Source of the DNA: Amborella trichopoda
Taxonomy: Eukaryota > Streptophyta > Magnoliopsida > Amborellales > Amborellaceae
Direction: 5' to 3'
Assembly (NCBI RefSeq): GCF_000471905.2
Contig: NW_006499763.1
Coordinates: 483,085 to 547,084 of the forward strand
DNA length: 64,000 nucleotides
Shown: piece by piece, positions 58,990 to 64,000 of the stretch
How positions within the stretch are numbered: position 1 is the first letter of the stretch
Layout of the letters: each line of letters opens with the position of its first letter
Made by a program: the position numbers and the translations under genes
Notes under the pieces: generated by a model
What the model saw: the letters and a program-made list of their open reading frames with translations, nothing else
Told to the model about the DNA's origin: nothing
Database searches by the model: none

Positions 58990-59230
58990 ATAATGGATGA
59001 AAACCGGCCAGTTTATATCAAAATAGCCAGTTCCAATGCAAATCACCCAATTTATTTTCCACTCAACTGGATCAGAAAGAAAAACCAGTTGGTTTTGGTT
59101 TAGTTAGTTTGTTTTATTCAATGGGGGGGGGACCCCTAGAACAGGTACTAAACGGGCTCAATTAATGGCTAAGTCCAAGTAAACCAGTCAGTTCCAGTTT
59201 AGACCGGCCGATTTGTGGAACACTAAACAA
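58990..59230. repeat. CCGGTT/AACCAGT word island
   Basis: Repeats ACCGGCCAGTT, AACCAGTTGGTTT and AGACCGGCCGATTTGTGG. The complement of its right end, AGTGTTCCACAAATCGGCCG, resembles the left end of the element at 46654. Confidence 0.5.
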
Positions 59231-59596
59231 AGTAAAGCCTTATCTTGAATCTTTGGGCATTGAAAATCACCGTGCTAACTCTAAAATCAGTTTCCAACAC
59301 TGAAAGTTAAATTTGAAGTTAAAAAAATGGTACAAACCTTATGAATCCACGAACACTTGCTTAAAAAATGGTATAGACCTTGTGGGTCCATGAACACTTA
59401 TTTTTCAGACGAAATGGATGGTCTAAATAATGCATTACAATATACATTAATTTTGGGACTTGAAATCCTAATTTTTTTCATAACCATAATGGTCAAGGTT
59501 ATCCGATGTGCTTTACTTATTTGAAGGTTATCCGATGCGCTTTACTTATTTTGATAGGATTGCAGCTCTATCAAACTATTTTCCTTTTTTTTTTAT

Positions 59597-59898
59597 GGAA
59601 TATTGTTTCATGCGGGCTAGACCACATTTCTACAATATGTGGTCCCAAGGTATAAAGCATCCATCTTAAATATGGATGAAAATAGGTGGTCCATCAAAAA
59701 ACAATTGAAACTAACGGTCCAAATATTTTCTTAATAAAATTATTATTTATACTTTTCAAATTTTATTTATTTTCCATATTCATAATCTCCATATTAGAGA
59801 TTACATGTCCTTAAAAATTAAATCCAAAAATCCATCTCAAAAATAAATTTATAAGAGGTGACTCATGTCTGCAATACCTCATAGAAACCGTGTCTTCC
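59597..59898 (-). mobile_element. MULE-type MITE (family 1), full-length minus-strand copy
   Basis: Bounded by GGAATATTGTTTCATGCGG and CATAGAAACCGTGTCTTCC, with the interior words CAAATATTTTCTTAATAAAA and GGTATAAAGCATCCATCTT as complements of the family. A 9-bp target duplication is not evident, so the edges may have decayed. Confidence 0.8.
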
Positions 59899-59899
59899 C

Positions 59900-61545
59900 T
59901 TAATATCTACCCAATGTTTATCAAGTGAAAATCGCATATTCCTTATCAGTTTGGATGTTGACATGCAACCCCACAAATATGTGAATTAAATTGCCTTACC
60001 TGCCTCCTACTATAATTGGCTTCACCTTACAAGAAGCCCTTCCCTTTGTTTTTGCCTTTTCATTTTTTTTGATCGATACTCTTCCCTTTGTATTGATATA
60101 TGGGAAATATTCTCAGGAATAAATCATCATCTTGGAATATAAAACTGAAAAAGCAAAGGGCAAAGAGTAAATTATGTTTTTGTTTCATGCTAATTTGGCT
60201 TTAGCCCACCCACCCACTGCTTCCAACATTGAGGTTTTACAGCATGCGCTCATGGCCACCTTGATACGGCAAACTATCACTACAGCAGCTTTCATTCTAA
60301 TTGGATAACCTTTCATAAATTATGGGGAAAAAGAATGTGCGAATAATTAAGAGAAAAAATGAAAATTATTAAAAAACCCTTCGGGTTAGATGTTTTTCTC
60401 ATGATGCCCCCATGGGGCCCATGTTGAAAAGTCACTCTCATCCATTACCTGAAAGAAAAAAAAAAAAAAAAAAAGAAATTCTCATTGGACCTAAGGTATT
60501 TTTTAATTTTATTTATGATTAAAACGTCATTGTTAATAACTCTTACAAAAGTCAAAATAAACATGAACTCTCTCTTTTTTCTCTCTATAAGCCTGCATTC
60601 CATTCATAATCACCTATCTCGTTCTTTCTTTAAAACATCACTGAGTGTGTTGGTTTCTCTCTAAAACTCTTATCTCTTTAAAACTTTGAATAAATGTGAT
60701 GGTTTTTCTCTATGGAGCTCTCTCTCTCTGGATCTCGAAAAGCATGAATAAACTTGTTGGTTTATCTCTCATAAAATATAAGTGGGTTTGTTGGTTTCTT
60801 TCTTTTTTTTTCATTTTTCTCTCTCTAATTAGGTCCCAAACCCTTTGTCTCTAGAGATAGAAACTAACCCATTTATTTTCTTAGAGAGATATGTAAATAT
60901 GGTTGAGAATGCAGGCCTACAGGGAGGAAAAATCAGAAGGAGGGAGAGAAATATGAATATTTATTTTGACTTTTGTTGTAGGAGTTACTAATTAAGGGCC
61001 ATGTGGCCATCATAAACCATATGGATGGGCGGTTAGTCGGTGTTTCTCTCTTCATTGTCGTACCGGATTTTACAATTGGTATTAGAGCTTTCGCAAAATA
61101 TTATAAAGAAAACATCCAATCTGGACGGGTTTTGATAATTTTTCCTTAAAAAAATAGAATATTATGGCTCATGCTCTATATTTTGCCTAATATTACAATG
61201 AGGTCTACCCCCAGCCCCTACTCTGTCCAGTTCTGCCCTTTGGTCTAATGCTCCCAACAACAAACTGGTCAGAATCTCTTTCTTTTTTAGTTTTTTTGTT
61301 TTTTTTTCCTGTTATAATTCAATGCTCCCAGAGATTATAAATTTGGACCGCTCAATTTATTTGTATCCGAACAATCCTATGTTGTTGATATTGAACTACC
61401 TGTAGGCCATAGTTTTGCTTGGTTCAGTATGCCTTATAAGCGGTCTACTATTAACATCATCGGACCTCTCAAAAACCAAAGAAACCGAGTTCTTCCCTCT
61501 CAAAAACCCAAGAAACCGAGTTGTTCCATATTTGTGATACCGAAC
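59900..61545. other. Intergenic DNA with CT-rich stretches
   Basis: No gene recognised. CT-rich phrases occur at 60570-60840; an A19 tract lies near 60455. Confidence 0.5.
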
Positions 61546-61546
61546 T

Positions 61547-62060
61547 GGGAAAGCTTTCTATGTTCCCCCTGTAACATAGAAGTTCTATGTTCCCCTATCA
61601 AACCGTCCATTTTTTAATGGAGGGCTAATATTACCCCAATCACAATGTCATGTCTCTACACTGTTTTATTTTTAATTTTTTTTTCTATAAACTATTTTGA
61701 CACCAAATTTTGTACGTCCATTCCTATATTAAACTCGCACTAACGAAAAATATATAAAAAAAATTATTTTCAATCAAATAAATGACCAAAATACCCTTGA
61801 AAGTTTCAAGAGATATTTTGGTCATTATTTTTTATCGAAAAATTATTGTTAATATTTTTTATAAGTGCGTCCCAATGAGAAGATGACACGTACCAAATTT
61901 CATATTTAAAAAATGTGTATTAAAAAAATAAAAATAAAATATTTTGAGTTATCGGATCTAAGATTCAACGATCAGTGGCTCTCTTGATAAAAAATGGACG
62001 ACAGATAGTAGGAAGAACATCGAACTTCTATGTTGTAAAGGGAACATAAAAACCTTTCCT
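61547..62060. mobile_element. About 510-bp foldback element with long inverted arms
   Basis: The left arm (GGGAAAGCTTTCTATGTTCC, AACATAGAAGTTCTATGTTC, CCGTCCATTTTTTA) is matched in reverse complement by the right end (GGAAAGGTTTTTATGTTCCC, AACATAGAAGTTCGATGTTC, CGTCCATTTTTTATC). Pairing continues more weakly inward to a central hairpin at 61781-61826 (AATGACCAAAATACCCTTGA against its complement). No coding capacity; no clear target duplication. Confidence 0.8.
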
Positions 62061-62359
62061 TTTTCTTAAAAGATAATTGAAGCTTGCTTTCGTGGAAAAA
62101 TGGTGATCTTTTATAAACATGTGAGCTGGCTCATATACGCTCACGCGAACCCCAAACCAGTGGCTTACTAGGGAAGGCTCAAGACACACCGTATTACCCA
62201 ACTCCCACTTTCTTCTTCTTCTCTTTTTTTGTTCTTTTTTATTCTTCTTCTTCTTTTTTTTTTTTTTTCTATTAATTGGACAACCAGCAAGCGACATCAA
62301 ACGGGGTTCCAAATTGATGATGATGATAATAAAGTAAATATAATGTGTCAACTTAGCTT

Positions 62360-62640
62360 ATGGAATTAAGGGGCACCTTTAGAAACCTATTGAAAAAAAT
62401 TATTTTGATTCTGAAAAATTCTCATATTGATCATCTCAACCGCAAGATATATAAATATGAAAAAGGAAACAAAAGGATTTCAGGTCTTAAACTTGTGCTT
62501 CTTGTGGCAAATTATTTAAACCGGCTATTTTTAATATTTTCAAGTATTTATAAATTTGATCAATTTATACAAAAATTTTACTTTTAAATTTCATAATTAG
62601 AAGCATAAATAAATTTTCATGACATTTTAGGAGGGATTTT
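62360..62640 (+). mobile_element. Diverged MITE family 2 copy
   Basis: Shares TTGATCATCTCAAC, ATTTTCAAGTATTTATA and AAATTTCATAATTAGAAGC with the family, in order. Ends decayed. Confidence 0.5.
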
Positions 62641-62882
62641 TTTTTTTTTTTTAGGTAATTCAATGGGAAAGACATGCCTCTATCTGTTTTTTCAAGTAGA
62701 TTAGGAGTTAGCTTTTTTAAAGTTTTAGAAAGATTGTCTTAGGGATAGGAATGAAAACCACATGGTGACTAAGGTGTAGGGTACTACCACCACAATCCCA
62801 ACTCCTTTCCCATGCCATTTTAGGAGGCTCTCATACATAAACCTTATCTTCCAACAAACATCATATTTTAATAGAAAAGTAG

Positions 62883-63099
62883 ACACTGATACCATTTATC
62901 TTTGATACAATGTGGTCACAATTAATCATGACCATTGGATGTGAAATTGGGTGGCTACATTTATTGCATCAATCAAGCTCAAAATTTAAAAAGAATTTTC
63001 TCGAACTTTATGACAAATCCAAACTATTAGATTTCACATCGGGTGGTCATAAGTAATTGCGATCTCTTTGTATCAAAGGTAAATAGTCTCATTGTACAC
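62883..63099. mobile_element. MITE family 3, copy 3
   Basis: ACCATTTATCTTTGATACAA, ACCATTGGATGTGAAATTG at the left and their complements (AGATTTCACATCGGGTGGTC, TATCAAAGGTAAATAGTCTC) at the right, about 60-bp inverted ends. The right end is TCATTGTACAC. Confidence 0.85.
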
Positions 63100-63514
63100 A
63101 ATCCCAATTTTAATTGTCTAAAGTTAATGCCTATAAAAATTGTATGAATAATATTATTAGTTAGTTAAGACACTATCACATGCACCCCCATCCACACCAA
63201 GCAGGATTAACTTAGCTCACAACTAGCTGTTGTATGTCAAGCAAAGGAGCAAATCATCCACACCGTCCACTATCTATGATAAACGATGGATGGACTTCGG
63301 GTTTATTGGTGTTAAAGCAAGTTTATATATAGAAATATAGCAAAATTGATTACAGAGAGAGAGATAAAGGACACTTAATGAGCACTTTTTAAGGAGAGAG
63401 GAAAGTTGTTAGATGTACACATGAGAAAGAGAGGAAACTTGTCAAAGGCGCGTACTGCTGCTAACTTAACTTCCCACTTAAAAATATTTTGGTGCGGTAC
63501 AAAGTTCGATTTTT

Positions 63515-63670
63515 AAAAAGGAAAAAGTTTAGATAGAGTCGAGGCTCTAAACAATCAAATTAGAGCCGACTTTAAACATTTCATTAGAAGAGGTTGTTTT
63601 GATGCTCAAATATCCTCAAATTAATCATCTCGACATCAAGAAAGGTAAACGGTCTCATTGTGTACATTTC
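63515..63670. mobile_element. MITE family 2 left end fused to a family 3 end
   Basis: 63515-63643 carries GAGGCTCTAAACAATCAAAT and AGAGGTTGTTTTGATGC as in family 2. Directly after CATCTCGACATCAAG the sequence becomes AGGTAAACGGTCTCATTGTG, a family 3 terminus. Confidence 0.7.
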
Positions 63671-64000
63671 CTGTAAAATACATTTTAAATTAGGATATGA
63701 TCTAAAGTGTGACGCACATATCTGTATAATGTTTTTAGAGCTCAAGACTGGAGGACGACCAGATGGGTGAGGGTACTCTCGCGGTCGGACCGGCTAGATT
63801 GGATTCAATCACCATTCAAACAATTAATGTGATTTAAAAAAATGGGAAATTATATAAAAATGTATTTTATATTTTAACGGAATTTACAATGTGCATTTTG
63901 TAAAAAAACCATTAAAAAGAAAAACCAAAAAAATAAAAAAAAATTCTTTTTTTTTGTTATCAAATGGAGTATAAGGAGAGGAAAGCAAAACAAATTTAAG
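63671..64000. other. Intergenic DNA to the window edge
   Basis: Nothing recognised apart from a short CGGTCGGACCGGCT patch near 63782. Confidence 0.5.

Noticed and set aside
1-64000. A tRNA, rRNA, miRNA or CRISPR locus
   Set aside because: No cloverleaf with both polymerase III boxes, no rRNA sequence and no spaced identical repeats were recognised. The foldback elements are not called miRNA genes without small-RNA evidence.

Overview
This window looks like nuclear DNA of a flowering plant. It is AT-rich, holds one widely spaced gene with plant-type introns, and is otherwise full of plant repeat families: RTE and L1 LINEs, a LINE 3' end with an RNase H-like tail, LTR elements with initiator-Met-tRNA-type primer sites, small inverted-repeat (MITE) families and GA/CT and TA microsatellites. 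I cannot place the species. No prokaryotic, organellar or CRISPR-like structure was seen, and I recognised no tRNA or rRNA gene.

The only host gene I can support lies on the + strand at about 19.8-43.4 kb. It encodes a 284-residue phosphoglycerate mutase-like protein of the histidine phosphatase superfamily. Nine coding exons (22393-43048) join into one open frame, with the RHG and THSG catalytic motifs in place. A non-coding 5' exon with a 5'UTR intron is likely. Introns grew by repeat insertion: intron 3 is about 9.6 kb (two RTE LINEs, a MITE and an assembly gap), intron 4 about 4.6 kb (two RTE 3' fragments) and intron 7 about 2.9 kb. Splicing has several oddities: intron 1 is 180 bp, in frame and stop-free; exon 2 begins with a donor-like sequence; intron 5 starts with GC; intron 8 holds a duplicated decoy acceptor.

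Left flank (1-19.8 kb): degenerate GA-rich minisatellite (3.9-5.1 kb), a LINE 3' end with poly(A) (7.7-8.7 kb), a foldback element (10.5-10.85 kb), MULE-type MITEs with 9-bp target duplications (11.6, 16.9, 19.4 kb), a solo LTR with a 5-bp target duplication (13.75-14.99 kb) beside a 427-bp-period duplication, and 60-bp and 200-270-bp tandem repeats at 15.8-16.7 kb.

Right flank (43.4-64 kb): MITEs of three families, some nested or fused (45.0-47.5 kb); an isolated LTR (50.2-50.7 kb); an L1 LINE stretched over 51.0-56.85 kb by two LTR-element insertions (52.23-54.28 and 55.29-56.56 kb), each with an exact 5-bp target duplication; a large foldback element (61.5-62.06 kb); and more MITEs. Islands rich in CCGGTT, GGCC or GGATCC words recur through both flanks and may be ends of hAT-like elements.

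I found no undescribed multi-gene system. The most interesting signals are the splice architecture of the mutase-like gene and the datable nesting of mobile elements.
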